Shown: positions 1 to 10,870 of the stretch, piece after piece
Numbering within the stretch: position 1 is the stretch's first letter
Layout of the letters: every line of letters starts with the position of its first letter
From: Entoloma clypeatum
Lineage: Eukaryota > Basidiomycota > Agaricomycetes > Agaricales > Entolomataceae
Assembly: GCA_963565915.1 (NCBI GenBank)
Contig: OY751488.1
Coordinates: 3,472,001-3,536,000, forward strand
DNA: 64,000 nucleotides
Direction of reading: 5' to 3'
Program-made: the position numbers and the translations under genes
Notes under the pieces: generated by a model
Seen by the model: the letters and a program-made list of their open reading frames with translations, nothing else
The model's database searches: none
What the model was told of the DNA's origin: nothing

Positions 1-65
1 GGTACTTACGCAATGCAGACTCATCGTCATCATCCGACTCATCCTCACCCATATTTGATCCCACA

Positions 66-2110
66 ATCTGTTGGTTATAAAATGTGAGCATGCATATGGG
101 CCAATATCATGAACACATGCCATGTATGTTCTGCATTTGTTACCATGGACCCTGCCGCAAATGTATGGTATATACCATAGCAAGAATCCTGAATAGTGGA
201 TGTGGCGTAAAAATGACCACCCATACAGACCGAGTGCTGTGGGGTAAACATGACATGAGGGGTGTTTGGTCACATGATGCTGCAAGGGGTACATCAACTC
301 ATGACATGAGATATGACTTTGTGGAGTCAGCTCACAAGTTTGTTGTTGCATCCAAGGGAATGGCTAACCAGTCCCAAAGTTCGACGTTGGTTTCATCTAA
401 ATTGTACCCCCCTGTATACAAATCAATGTCTGTGAAAGCATCATATATCTGGCCCTCTTTGGGGATCACGATCATCCACAGCTTGATTCCCGATTGCGGA
501 TATATGAATGTTGCCAGCCCATCACAATGGATATGAGACCGGTGATATGCTCCTTTTGTCACACAAAGACCCCACTGCATGCTGGCGAATGGATAGTCCT
601 CTTTCCGACAGAAATCTTCCTGCTCGAACATCACTGGCGAACAGTATGAGCCCAGCCATTGAGCACTTTCCCATTATCTTTCTGTGCACTCTTCAAGAAG
701 TCCATCAGTGTTCTGGCCTTCTGACGAGCATCTGGACAGTGAGGGTCTTCTGGTACAGAGTGATCTGTAATTCAACAATATCAGTCAAAATGTGATTATT
801 GTTGCAATAAAATAATTACCATGGATTATTATTGGCTTGTTGAGATTGGCCAACTTTGCAAGCCCAACCTTGTCAAAACCAGGGACTCCAATGATGAGGA
901 GGTGCTGATTGCGAAGGATGGACTGTATTCGATCCTCAGTCATAACTTCATACTCAATGTAGGTGACCCATCTCAACCGTTCCGTTTCTTGCCGTCTTTT
1001 CTGAGTATCCTTCACTGTGTTGCACATCTTGTTGAAGAACTGGAGGTCCTCAGTGAACTGTGATAAATCATGAATGCAATGTTAATTGGACAACAATAAG
1101 ATCTCACATGAAATTCCAGACGGATTTGACATGGACTTTCTGCCCACATCCATAGAAACTCAACAGGATCTGCACCTCGAGCAGCTTTCAGACACCAGTG
1201 ATATTGCTGTCAATCATTGTCTGCAAGAGAAGCAGAAAAGGTGATGTGGCAAGGGAAAAAAGCAAAGGAAAGGTGACAGTAGAGATCTGCGGTCATCCTG
1301 CTTTCCAGATTCCCAAGACTGCCTCATGGTCTGCATCTTGAAGCGACTTTGACAGTTTCTCTTCCAGGCCCTGTGTTGTTCTTGGCATATCAATGTGTCC
1401 CTATAAGCATATGCACATCAGCATATGTCTATGTCAATGATGGATAACAGTTCACTTACATCCAATAAGTAACACAGATGAAACACGGCTTTCTCAATGT
1501 GAGCCATAACTATTTTGGCATTACTCTTTGTTTCCTTCTGACATATTGTCATGCATCATCACATTGCTGTCGATTGACCTTCAAATCTTTGCTTGTGTGT
1601 GGCCTTGGCTTTCATAGGCCCACATGGTTTCCAGACATTTTGTTACGATATCTCCCCAATTTTTCAGTTTCTGTTGGACCCTCTCTATTAAAAAATGCAT
1701 CCTGATATTTATTTGACCTACTGGAAATTTGTCCATAGCCAATTGTTTGCAAGCAGGATCATTCTTTGTCAGTGAATGGGAATTGTCACTGGAATTGATC
1801 CATGCCCCTATGTCAATTGCCCAATACGTGAAAAAGCTTTCGTATCACATTCTTGGTTAATGTCCTGTCCAAATGTTGAACAAAGTAGTCATTTAAGGCC
1901 CTACCATAATCCGCCTGTGCCATGAAAAGATGCTCTTCCATCAACATTGTGTCAACCAATTGCTTCACATGAATAGTAGATGAGAACCTGACCTGATGGA
2001 ATGTGACCAACTTACTTGCAAGTCTTCATCCTGGATCCCTGAAATAGTTGCCTTGAGATCATGCTTGTGGAAGACCTGTGAACTCCAAGGCAGATCACAG
2101 AAACTGGGTG
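66..2110 (-). pseudogene. JmjC-like (2-oxoglutarate/Fe oxygenase fold) multi-exon gene, decayed
   Basis: Several minus-strand exons can be followed: about 2105-2017 (ends at a GTAAGT splice donor), about 1960-1830, 1027-820, 760-650, 634-316 and 268-75. The 634-316 exon carries H-C-D (codons near 521-529) in a context typical of the JmjC iron-binding HxD. The last exon carries N-T-P-H, which would supply the distal histidine, followed by G-G-H-F-Y-A-T. JmjC-like proteins of this kind form large families in agarics, some near mobile elements. Substrate is unknown. The last exon has an in-frame TGA where an Arg is expected just before P-N-T-P-H, so this copy is probably inactive. Exon edges are approximate and the 5' end is not fixed. 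Confidence 0.6.
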
Positions 2111-2379
2111 ACGTCCTATGGATATGAGTTAGTCTTGTTTCATGATATTCATAAATTGTCATATAATGTGACGGTCATGTCTAAACAATGTGTCCTCATA
2201 TTTGAAGGTGCAAAACAACATGCTTACCTGAAATTGGAAGCCGTGGCGGTGGCTGCATTGGATGACCCCTAGGTTAACATTGTTATTTCAGACATATGGC
2301 AAATACATCCCCAAGCAAGTGATATGTAGACTAATTGTATGTATTACAAGTGTATTATTAAAAGTGTATAGTACGATAG

Positions 2380-2930
2380 TGTCACGTAGCGTGTTTCTCA
2401 ATGTCAGAAAATGTCGGACGAGTCGGAGCAGAATAGCGGAGGAGCGGAATGCGGTAAGTGCGACGTTGGCAGAAAGGACCTGGCTTCAACTTGTGCGTTG
2501 CGCCCCACTCTTTGACGTGGTCCTTGATTTTGGATTGGTGGATGTCAGATGAGCGGATGAGCGGATGAGCGGATGAGCGGAGGTGACGGAGAGAATGCTC
2601 AAAGGCAAGTAGAGAAGGATGTGAATGAGGTGTAACATATGATATTTGAACTGAGGTTCTACGACAGGTTTGTACACTATTTATAGTAGACTAGAATGAT
2701 CAGTATTACTATAAGTGATGTGCAGATATCGGAGTTGACCATCGGAACATTCGGAGTACGGAGAGTAGCAAATGAAAAGTGAACAACATATGTCTACTTG
2801 TAAGTATGGTTGAGATGTTACGTAGTAGAAGTATAATCAATATAAATAGAATGTTGTTGGAGCGGATGTCGGAGTGGATGAATCGTCGGAGTCGTCGGAT
2901 AAGTCGGATGTGAATTGTATGGTTATGACA
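2380..2930 (-). repeat. 3' LTR of gypsy A1 (551 bp)
   Basis: Matches 9104-9642 along its length. It is 12 bp longer, mainly because of extra GATGAGCG units near 2550-2580. By eye it holds about 19 CGG triplets on the plus strand and no CCG, a strong strand bias. It lies directly upstream of the plus-strand antisense gene and is the obvious place for that gene's promoter. Confidence 0.93.
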
Positions 2931-3061
2931 GTATTTCCCTCTTAGGGCTGAACCCTGAGGCCCAGATGAGGTAATCCACGTGACCGTTGGTTGAAAAGCT
3001 TTCTGCGTGATCTTTCTCTCTTGTCACCCAACCACAACATCTATCCCGACGCCTATCCATT

Positions 3062-4065
3062 ATGTCCGCTGAGAACTCACCCCTCGCCGCTCTTCGTGCT
3101 GAAAGGGAGCGCCAGAAGAAGGTCACTGAAGAGTTGAAGAGGAAGCTACAGGAGGCAGACGAGCGCGCGAAGGAAGATGCAGAGTGCGCGGAGGCAAAGA
3201 GGGCGGCGAAAGAGCAGAGACGAGCAGAGAGGAAGGCAGAGAAGGCGAAGGCGAAGGAACCGGTTGCGGGTGCGGGTGCGGATGCGGATGCGGATGCGGC
3301 GAATGCGGAGGTGAAGAAGGTCCGGCTGCGGGGGGTTTTCAAGAATATGCCTGCGAGTTACAAGCAGGGGAAGGAGGATTGCACCTCCTGCTTGAAAGCG
3401 GGGGACTTGTGTTTTTGGCCATCGGAGTGAGTTTTTTCTATTTCTTTATACGCTTCGTTATTAACTTGTTCTTTAGGAATGACAATGCTTCGTCGTGCTG
3501 GCGGTGCCAGCGTTTAAAACGAAGCTGCAGAACGGGAGCGGAAGCGGAGTCGGAGGTGAAGCGGAGGATGACCAAGGCGGTGAGGGTCAGAAAGGCTAAG
3601 GTGGCAGGTGGTGCGATGAAGAACGCGAAGGCGGGATCGTCCAAGGGAGAGGGGACCGCAGAGGGATTGCGGATAGCCGCAGCGTCGGCGGAGCCGGAGT
3701 TCATGCCGGAGGGGTTTGGTCCGCCGGAGGTGGTCATAGGCACGGAGGTGGTGAGAGGGCTTAGGAGCATGATAAGGGAGATGCGGCTGATAAAGGCGGA
3801 GTTGAAGGAACTGCAGGAGATCAAGGAGCTTTTGACGGTTATCGCATGGAGGGAGGATTCGGAGGCTTCGGAGGAGGGATCCGACGAGGACGAGGATGCG
3901 GAGGAGTATGATAGGGTATTGGAGGAGTTGGCAAAGGAGGTAGAAGAAGAAGAAGAAGAAGAAGAAACGAAGAAGCGGAAGCGGATGGAGGAAGCAGAAG
4001 AGGAATCCGGATCAGAGTGGAACGAGGAGACGGAGGGGGTATCTAACAAAAAACAGCGAAAGTAG
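3062..4065 (+). CDS. Antisense accessory gene of gypsy A1: Zn2Cys6-like nuclear protein, 317 aa
   Basis: Two exons, 3062-3426 and 3477-4065, with a 50-nt intron (GTGAGT...TTTAG). Order: short N-terminus, a charged Glu/Lys/Arg coiled coil (about residues 15-75), then C-x2-C-x6-C-x11-C-x2-C-x6-C spanning the splice site, a basic stretch, a second helical region (about 225-255), an acidic tail with a GAA-repeat run, and a basic end SNKKQRK that looks like a nuclear signal. The cysteine spacing is that of fungal Zn(II)2Cys6 DNA-binding domains, although here the basic residues are in the second half. It lies tail to tail with pol (45 bp apart) and starts 132 bp from the LTR. A homologue with the same intron is present in A2. 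The role is inferred: a DNA-binding regulator encoded by the element. Confidence 0.82.
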
Positions 4066-4110
4066 TTTTTTTGTTAGTATAAAATATTAATAGATTTTCT
4101 TTCCTTCTTG

Positions 4111-7100
4111 TTACAAGCGCGATAAGGGGCCTGGCTTAGTTGGTTGAGCGGAGTGGAAGTCCGCTACCATATCCACTGCGTGTTCAAGCTCAGATGCGGG
4201 TAACCAAGAAAACTCTTCACTGGTGTCTTCATAACCTAACCAGCGGACGAGGTAAAGGAGTTTGCAGCGTCGTCTTTTATCGATCTTTGAGTCGATGATT
4301 TCCGCAATTTCGTATTCGGTTTCTCCGTCCATCTCAAGCAGAGGCGGAGGAGATTGTATCCGATTTGGAATCTCGTTAGGAGTTGCTGGTTCGAGCATGG
4401 ATATGTGGAAGACGGGGTGTATAGCACACATAGTGTCAGGTAGACGTAGTGTAAAGGAGTGCGTGCCGGGTTGGGCTATGATTTCAAATGGGCCAGCATA
4501 TTTGTCGGATAACTTTTGGGTGGGTCGTGTGGTGCGGAAGAACTTGGCTTTAACAAAGACTTCTTGTCCGATGCGGAGCGGAGGAGGCGGAGAATGTCGG
4601 ACGTCCGCAGGGCCTTGATAACGTTGTTGTGCCTCTGCGACAGCAGTCTTTAGTTCTTGATGTAATTCATCTAAGTCGACGATGTATTGTCGAGCTTTAT
4701 CGGATGCTAGATCACGTTCTGGATGGAGTGTAATGTCGGGGTGATAACCTTTGTTGGCGAAGAATGGTGATACACCTGTAGTGGCACTCGGAGTGTTGTT
4801 GTAAGCGAACTCCGCAAGCGGAAGCAAAGTGGACCAGTTGTCTTGCTGGTAGTTGCAGAAGATGTGGAGGTATTGTTCGAGTGTTTGGTTGGTGCGTTCG
4901 GTTTGACCATCGCCTTCAGGGTGATATCCAGAAGTGAAGTGAAGTCTCATGTTGAGGGCTTTTGCAAGAGAGCGGAAAAAGCGGGAGACGAATTCAGGTC
5001 CACGATCGGATGTGACATTTTGCGGAACTCTGTGCTTGGAAAAGACGTGAAGCACGAAAAGGTTTGCTAGGCCTTCGGATGTGCAATTAATGGTGGTAGG
5101 GATGAAGATGCCTTGTTTCATGAGGCAGTCTACAATGACCAAAATCGCATCGGAGCCAGCGGATGTCGGAAGGGGTTCAATGAAGTCCATGGAAATAGAA
5201 TGCCAGGGATGTTCAGGAATAGGGAGTTGTTTAAGCAGACCGTAGGGTTTATGACGTTGGGGTTTGGCGCGCATACAAGTGGTACATGACTTGCAATACT
5301 TTTTGACGAAGTCGTGCATTCCAGGCCAAGTTATTCTCGTTGGATAAGACTAATAGTCTTATTCTGACCAGGGTGTCCAGCGAGGATATGGTCGTGCTTA
5401 TTGCGGAGGATGTGGAGACGGAGGTCGGATGAGTCGGGAACATAGATACGTCCATTGTGGAGTAGATAACCTGCTTCATTCACGATCCAGTGTGGATTAG
5501 GATTGTCAAGGAAAGAGGTGTAAATGGGATCGGTCGGAAGAGTGGAGAGGATGTCGGAGTGGAGCTGATCCGTATCCATAATGATTGTGGCACGGAGGAC
5601 GGGCGTATATAACTCTGTCGCGCGAAGTGAAGTGGTGAGCTGTTCTTGTGTGAAGATGGGTTTGAAGTTGCTTGGGTTGACGGACAAATAGTCGCTATTT
5701 CCCTCTTTAGGGTAGACATCCCATCGTCTACTTAAAAGATCGGGCTTCGTACCTAAACGGCCAGGGCGGAAGTGGATGACAAGATTGAACTGGCAGAGGT
5801 ATTCGGACCAACGAGCTTGTCGACGTGATAAAATCTTGGTAGTAGAAAAGTACTCAAGATTTTTGTGGTCCGTTACGACATCGATCAGAGCAGCGGAGCC
5901 TTCAAGGTAGTGACGCCAAACCTTGAATGCATCGTGGATCGCTAATAGTTCTTTGTCGTGGGTGTCATAGTTTAACTCGGGAGGTGTAAAGGTGCGGGAG
6001 TGGAAAGCGACCAGATGGATTTCATCGTCGGAGGTGCGGATGGAGAGGATCACACCCAAAGCGTAGTCAGAGGCATCGGTTTCGACGATAATAGGGCTGT
6101 CGGGAATCCAATGCGTAAGAACAGGTGTCATGGTAAAGGCTTTCTTCAAAGTTTTGAAAGATTCGCAAGCGGAGTCGGAGAAGTGCCATTGTGTGTTTTT
6201 GCGGGTGAGTCGAGTGAGCGGAACGGTGATTTCGGAGTAGTAAGGAATGAATCGTCAATAAAAATTGGCAAAACCTAAGAAAGACTGAATGCCTTTGACC
6301 TTCCTTGGTTCAGGCCAATCTTGAATAATTTTGACTTTCTTATCCGACAGGTGGAGGCCTGTCAGAGAGAGGATAAAGCCAAGGTATTCAACAGTATCCG
6401 TAGAAAACTCGCATTTGTCTGCGCGTGCGTATAAGCCGTGTTGTCGGAGACGTCGGAGGACTTCGCGGACATGCTTCCGATGCTCGGAGGGAGAGTCGGA
6501 GTAGATGAGGATGTCGTTGAGATATATGGTAACATACTTATCGAGCAGGTTGTGGAAGATGTCGTTCATGAAGCGTTGAAAAACGGCTGGGGAGTTGGTG
6601 AGTCCAAATGGCATGACAAGCCATTCAAAAGACCCGTAGCGCATGCGGAAGGCGGTTTTCCATTCATCTCCTTCCGCTATGCGGACGAGGTGATAGGCGT
6701 GTCGGAGGTCGAGAGCCGTATAAACACTGGCTTTTCCAGCGGTCTGGAGAAGGTCGGATATGAGCGGAAGCGGATATCAGTCCTTCTTTGAGATTTTGTT
6801 AAGACCACGGAAATCGACACAAAGACGAAGGGAGCCATCCTTTTTACGAACGAAAAGGACGGGAGCACCGTGCGGAGAGGAAGAGGGTTGGATGAATCCA
6901 ATGGTGAGGTGTTCGTCAATGAATTCACAGAGGGCATTGAGTTCAGTTTGTGAAAGGGAGTAGATCGGACCGAACAGAGGAGCGTAACCCTCTTCGAGTT
7001 CGATCTTGAGGTCGTAGGGACGGTGTGGTGGAAGAGTGTCTGCTTTTCCTTTACTGAAGACGTCAGCATAGTCGTGGTATTCCTCGGGTACATTTGTCAA

Positions 7101-7775
7101 GTCGGGGGTGTCGGAAGCGGATGCGGAGTGAGCGGAAACGGAGGGAGTCAAAAGGTGAAGTCGAAAGGATTGTGTACCAGGCAATTTGCATGCCCTCATA
7201 AATGCGGCTGCGTTAATGAGTGAAATCTGTGGAGGTACGATTGGAGGTTCCGGAGGAGGAAGCGTAGCTGTCCTACCTTGGGAGGAGGTCGACGTCGATG
7301 TCGGAAACGGCTCTTTTTGCATCTGTGGACGGAAAGTGATACTGCCCAATACCCAGTCAATCATAGGATTGTGGCGGGTGAGCCAGTTGTATCCAAGAAC
7401 CATGGAAGAAGTGGAGTCGAGCGGAGTAACATAAAAATCCTGTTCGAAAGATTCACCTGAAGGAAAACATATAGGTATTGTTACAACTTGAGTGATAAAC
7501 ATGTTAGAAGAACCATCGAAAAGCTTTAGTTCTAAAGGTGGAATAGCGGAGGTGGGAAGATCATAAGCGGAGGAAAAGTTAATGTCAATAAAACAGTGGG
7601 TAGATCCTGAATCAATAAGTGCTGGGACAGAATCTGAAGAGAAAAAAGAAGATGAGATATTGATACGTAAAGAGTTCGGATTGGAGAGAGTGGATGCGTT
7701 AACTCGGATGGGAGCGGAGGCACGGAGAGAGTCAACGCAGTCCTCAGACTGTGCTTCATGAGGACCACTGCCTAT
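4111..7775 (-). pseudogene. pol: pol of gypsy A1 (protease-RT-RNase H-integrase-chromodomain)
   Basis: Read in the -1 frame relative to gag. Protease: D-S-G-S-T near 7600. [11 protein letters not shown] near 6790, then MPFGLTNSP and [10 protein letters not shown]; the first catalytic Asp is Asn. RNase H: VETDASDYALG, then TDHKNLEYF. Integrase: zinc-binding region, then D (ISMDFIEPLP), D (TSDRGPEF) and E (DGQTERTNQ), all present. A C-terminal chromodomain (YEIAEIIDSKI ... YLVRWLGYED) ends at 4111. Defects: TGA at 6777-6779, TGA at 6255-6257 (Arg codon expected after ANFY) and a one-base frameshift near 5331-5340. Chromodomains of this class target integration to heterochromatin (established for chromoviruses). 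Confidence 0.92.
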
Positions 7776-9052
7776 TTTTTTGACTCGATCTCCTTACCTT
7801 TTTCCTTGGCTTGAGTGCCAACTTGGGCGGCTTTCCCTTTAGCCTTGGAAGCGGAGGAGGTGGACTTGGGATAGTCCTTGACAGCGTGTCCGACGCTACC
7901 ACAGAATAAGCAAAGGTTATTATCGAAACGACATTTGCGTTCTTGATACGTCAGTTTGCCATCTTTGCCTAATTTACTGGAGAGGTCGGGTTTCGGAGCG
8001 GATGTGGAAGCGGGAGCGGAGGGTTTAGTTGATGATGTTTGTGTGGTGGATTGGTTTGGAGCGGATTGTTTCTTGTCGGACTTGGGAGTGGGTTTATTGG
8101 TTCTGGATTTCTCTCGTTGACGTTCCCAGTAGCGAGCATCAATAGTATGAGCCGTGGATCGTAGGTCTGGTGAAGACTTGATCTTGGGTTGTTGGGAGAG
8201 GATGTCCTTGATCTGATCCGGAAGTCCGACGTAGTAGCGGTGTCGGAGGGAGTTTTCATCCCAATCAGTCTTGGTAACAAGATGTTGGAATTCAACGTTG
8301 TACTTCAATATCTTTTGATTTTCCTTCATCCGTAGGTTGTCCAACTGTTCTTCGGCTTCGCCCTGAGGGTCAATGGTACCAAACTCGGAGCGGAGAAGTC
8401 GGACAAACTCGGGGAAAGAACCCCGCCAATTGGGTTCATCATCGTCAAGAATGAAGGGTTCAAAAAATTCGAGTGCTGTGCCTCGGAAGTAAGACATGGC
8501 AAAGTTGACTTTGGAATGTTCTGAGTCGAAGTTGTCATTGTTGGAGAAGTAAAGTTTGCATTGTAAAATGAATGCGGAGAGTTTGCGCAGATTGGATCCG
8601 TCGAAGGTATCCGGTTCGTTGGCATACGACTTTTTCTTCTTTGTATCTCGACGTTTCAACTCTTTGGTCATGAGCAGAATGGCTTCAGCTAGATTGGGTT
8701 CCTGATCTGGATTGGAATCGGAGTCGTCCAAATCTCCATGTAAACTACCGTCGGAAGGAGGAGGAGATCCTCCTGGAGGTAAGCCGAATAAGCCAGAATT
8801 TAGAGGTGCGGAGAGTTCCGTTGGTGGGTTTAGTGGAGGACTGGCAGGAAGTGGTGGGAGCTGAGAGTCGGAAGAAGGCGGAGGAATGGATGGTCCGGGG
8901 GTAGGAGCAGATGATGATGCTGTGGCTCCTCGAGGGGTAATGGTTACATTGCGTGTTCCTCGAAGAAAAGCAGAGCGTGGTGTGGAGGATGAACATTCTG
9001 CTGCTGCACGAGCAGTCCTAGTTGTTCGAACTGTATTACGGGTTTGAGACAT
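7772..9052 (-). CDS. gag: gag of gypsy A1
   Basis: A 426-aa open frame from [10 protein letters not shown]. An ATG at 9109 is in frame but overlaps the LTR, so the 9052 start is preferred; A2 starts at the equivalent place. A Ser/Pro/Thr-rich N-terminus is followed by a retrotransposon-gag capsid-like region (around [13 protein letters not shown] ... [10 protein letters not shown]), then a basic segment and one zinc knuckle, [14 protein letters not shown], whose last Cys is replaced by Tyr. The frame ends ...TCA AAA AAA TAG, a classic A-AAA-AAA slippery site, with pol open in the -1 frame immediately after. Confidence 0.9.
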   Translation of the reverse strand: MSQTRNTVRTTRTARAAAECSSSTPRSAFLRGTRNVTITPRGATASSSAPTPGPSIPPPSSDSQLPPLPASPPLNPPTELSAPLNSGLFGLPPGGSPPPSDGSLHGDLDDSDSNPDQEPNLAEAILLMTKELKRRDTKKKKSYANEPDTFDGSNLRKLSAFILQCKLYFSNNDNFDSEHSKVNFAMSYFRGTALEFFEPFILDDDEPNWRGSFPEFVRLLRSEFGTIDPQGEAEEQLDNLRMKENQKILKYNVEFQHLVTKTDWDENSLRHRYYVGLPDQIKDILSQQPKIKSSPDLRSTAHTIDARYWERQREKSRTNKPTPKSDKKQSAPNQSTTQTSSTKPSAPASTSAPKPDLSSKLGKDGKLTYQERKCRFDNNLCLFCGSVGHAVKDYPKSTSSASKAKGKAAQVGTQAKEKGKEIESKK

Positions 9053-9090
9053 GTGGGTAGAGGTTGTTGGGTAAATCAAAGAATGGTGGT

Positions 9091-9103
9091 AGTTCAAATA
9101 TAC
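9091..9103 (-). promoter_or_regulatory. Self-priming primer-binding site of gypsy A1
   Basis: Two nt after the LTR the element strand reads ATATTTGAACT. It is the exact 11-nt complement of AGTTCAAATAT in the same LTR (plus-strand positions 9354-9364), which lies about 30 nt downstream of a TATAAATAG and so near the predicted RNA 5' end. No tRNA-type TGG follows the LTR. This is the arrangement known from the Tf1/sushi group. Confidence 0.75.
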
Positions 9104-9642
9104 TGTCATGTAGCGTGTTTCTCAACATCGGAAAATGTCGGATGAGTCAGAGCGGAGTAGCGGAGGAGCGGAATGCAGTAAGTGCAACGTTGGCAGAAAG
9201 GACCTGGCTTCAACTTGTGCGTTGCGCCCCACTCTTTGTTTGACGTGGTCCTCGATTTCGGATTGGCAGATGTCGGATGAGCGGATGAGCGGAGGTGACA
9301 GAGAGAATGCTCAAAGGCAAGTAGAGACGGATGTGAATGAGGTGTAACATATGATATTTGAACTGAGGTTCTACGACAGGTTTGTACACTATTTATAGTA
9401 GACTAGAATGATCAGCATTACTATAAGTGATGTGCAGATATCGGAGTTGACCATCAGAACATTCGGAGTACGGAGAGTAGCAAATGAAAAGTGAACAACA
9501 TATGTCTACTTGTAAGTATGGTTGAGATGTTACATAGTAGAAGTATAATCAATATAAATAGAATGTTGTTGGAGCGGATGTTGGAGCGGATGAATCATCG
9601 GAGTTGTCGGATAAGTCAGATGTGAATTGTATGGTTATGACA
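9104..9642 (-). repeat. 5' LTR of gypsy A1 (539 bp)
   Basis: Pairs with 2380-2930. TGTCA...TGACA ends; TATA-like box (plus strand ctatttata near 9389-9397). Confidence 0.93.
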
Positions 9643-10252
9643 GTCCGCCCCAGTTTCCCGTTCCCTGGCAGGTGGTTCGCTGATGCCATCTGGCGCGGAT
9701 CCCCACACTGTCCAGGATCTCTGTCTTGCCATCGCCCAATTGGACGGATCACTCAGGGACAAGCCACTGATCTGGAGTTGTTAAGACCCTTTGACATACC
9801 CAGGGAGTTAAAGCCCAGTGATATGGGCCCACAGGCAGATGACTAACAACCTACATAGCACCTCTCAGCCTAGTACATACCCAGGGAACCAGCACATCGA
9901 TGGATACACCACAAGCCCCCCCAGTGATGCGGCCTGCAAGCGAGAGTGGAACCCCTCTAACAAGGGAGTTACCCCAATGGAGGTTCAATTTATGCAGGGG
10001 GTGACCTGATGGGGGCATATCCCATATTTGGTTTGTTTTTCCATGGATTCCCCCTCTTATCATCCCCTATCCAGTTGTTCAGTCCCTTTACGGGCATCAC
10101 CATACACCCCATGGGGCAGAGGCTACTTGGGGTGTTGCGGCAACATGTTCCATCATGTGATGTATTAGGTAATGACACATGACTACTTTGTGCACCCTCA
10201 ACTTTATGCTACCTTAGGAGACATTCCCACGGTAGACTTACAAGGTGTTGAG
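9643..10252. other. Unassigned flank of gypsy A1
   Basis: No credible reading frame. This moderately GC-rich stretch could be the body of a SINE whose tRNA-like head is at 10253-10335, read leftwards, but no second copy is present to define its ends. Confidence 0.3.
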
Positions 10253-10335
10253 TTCAGCTGGATTCGAACCGGCGACCTTTCCCTAGGTGATCAAGCCTAA
10301 GATGCAGACAGCATGACCATTACGCCAGACTGCCG
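10253..10335 (-). repeat. tRNA-like sequence with Pol III A and B boxes (SINE head or tRNA relic)
   Basis: On the minus strand, TGGCGTAATGG (10327-10317) fits an A box and GGTTCGAATCC (10270-10260) fits the B box exactly. No proper 7-bp acceptor stem forms, the T stem has one mismatch, and the anticodon arm is out of place. It is therefore not called as a working tRNA. Confidence 0.45.
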
Positions 10336-10341
10336 TGTTTC

Positions 10342-10476
10342 AAGAAGGATTCATCATATGAATCCTCTTCAGAGGCAGAGGCCAAACCATCAAAGAAGAA
10401 GAAAGCAGTGGGCAAGAAGGTCAAAGACACAAGGAAGCCAAGTGGATCTGGGAGAAAGAGCAGTCGAAAATTGTAA
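10342..10476 (+). CDS. 3'-terminal coding fragment, Lys/Ser-rich nuclear-type tail
   Basis: An open stretch ending at TAA (10474-10476) with an acidic Ser/Glu segment followed by KPSKKKKAVGKK and a basic Ser/Arg end. This composition suits the tail of a nuclear protein. It begins right beside the tRNA-like sequence, so an inserted SINE may have cut it from its gene. Parent protein not recognised. Confidence 0.35.
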   Translation, partial: KKDSSYESSSEAEAKPSKKKKAVGKKVKDTRKPSGSGRKSSRKL

Positions 10477-10870
10477 GTGGACATGATGTAGATACTGTTG
10501 CACTGAACTGGACTGTTGTACTCAAATGAACTTTAGTTGTTGTGTTGTGCTATCATGCTTTTTGATGCTACTTGGACTTGCAATACTGCTTGGACTAGCT
10601 GATCTTTATTGGCATTTTGTAATCTCAATCGTAATGTGCAAGCCACAAAGTTCTTGCATTTTATATCTGGAACTATTATCACTGCTTCCAGTGGTTCAGG
10701 CAGTTTCTGTTCAAGCAAATTTTCCTGATATTTCATTCAAAGCTTTCTCAAAGGCAATTTCAACCACATTTGGAAAAAATATTTCACTAGCCAAGTGCTG
10801 GTCTTGTTATTCACTATTACTCAAAATCCAGACTTGCTAAGTCTTCATGCTAGGCCACATACTCAACCTA

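Larger units (their letters stand above)
2380..9642 (-). mobile_element. Ty3/gypsy chromovirus A1, complete layout
   Basis: Order in element sense is 5' LTR (9104-9642), primer site, gag, pol (protease, reverse transcriptase, RNase H, integrase, chromodomain), an antisense gene, a purine tract (about 2931-2943, read as AAGAGGGAAATAC), 3' LTR (2380-2930). LTR ends are TGTCA...TGACA. The flanking 5-mers, gatag (2375-2379) and gtccg (9643-9647), do not match, so no target-site duplication is visible. Element A2 at 28185-35480 belongs to the same family. RT has YLND instead of YLDD, and pol has two TGA stops and a frameshift, so the element is not autonomous. Confidence 0.95.

Noticed and set aside
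3184..3430. Gly/Cys-rich reading frame overlapping exon 1 of the A1 antisense gene
   Set aside because: It comes from reading GCGGGTGCG repeats out of frame; the spliced frame is conserved with A2 and this one is not.
3438..4049. Ser-rich minus-strand frame of about 200 codons opposite the A1 antisense exon 2
   Set aside because: Mirror of Glu/Lys-rich codons (GAA read as TTC/TCT); the A2 equivalent is not open over the same span.
10253..10335. A working tRNA gene on the minus strand
   Set aside because: B box is perfect, but no 7-bp acceptor stem forms, the T stem has a mismatch and the anticodon arm is misplaced. Listed as tRNA-like only.
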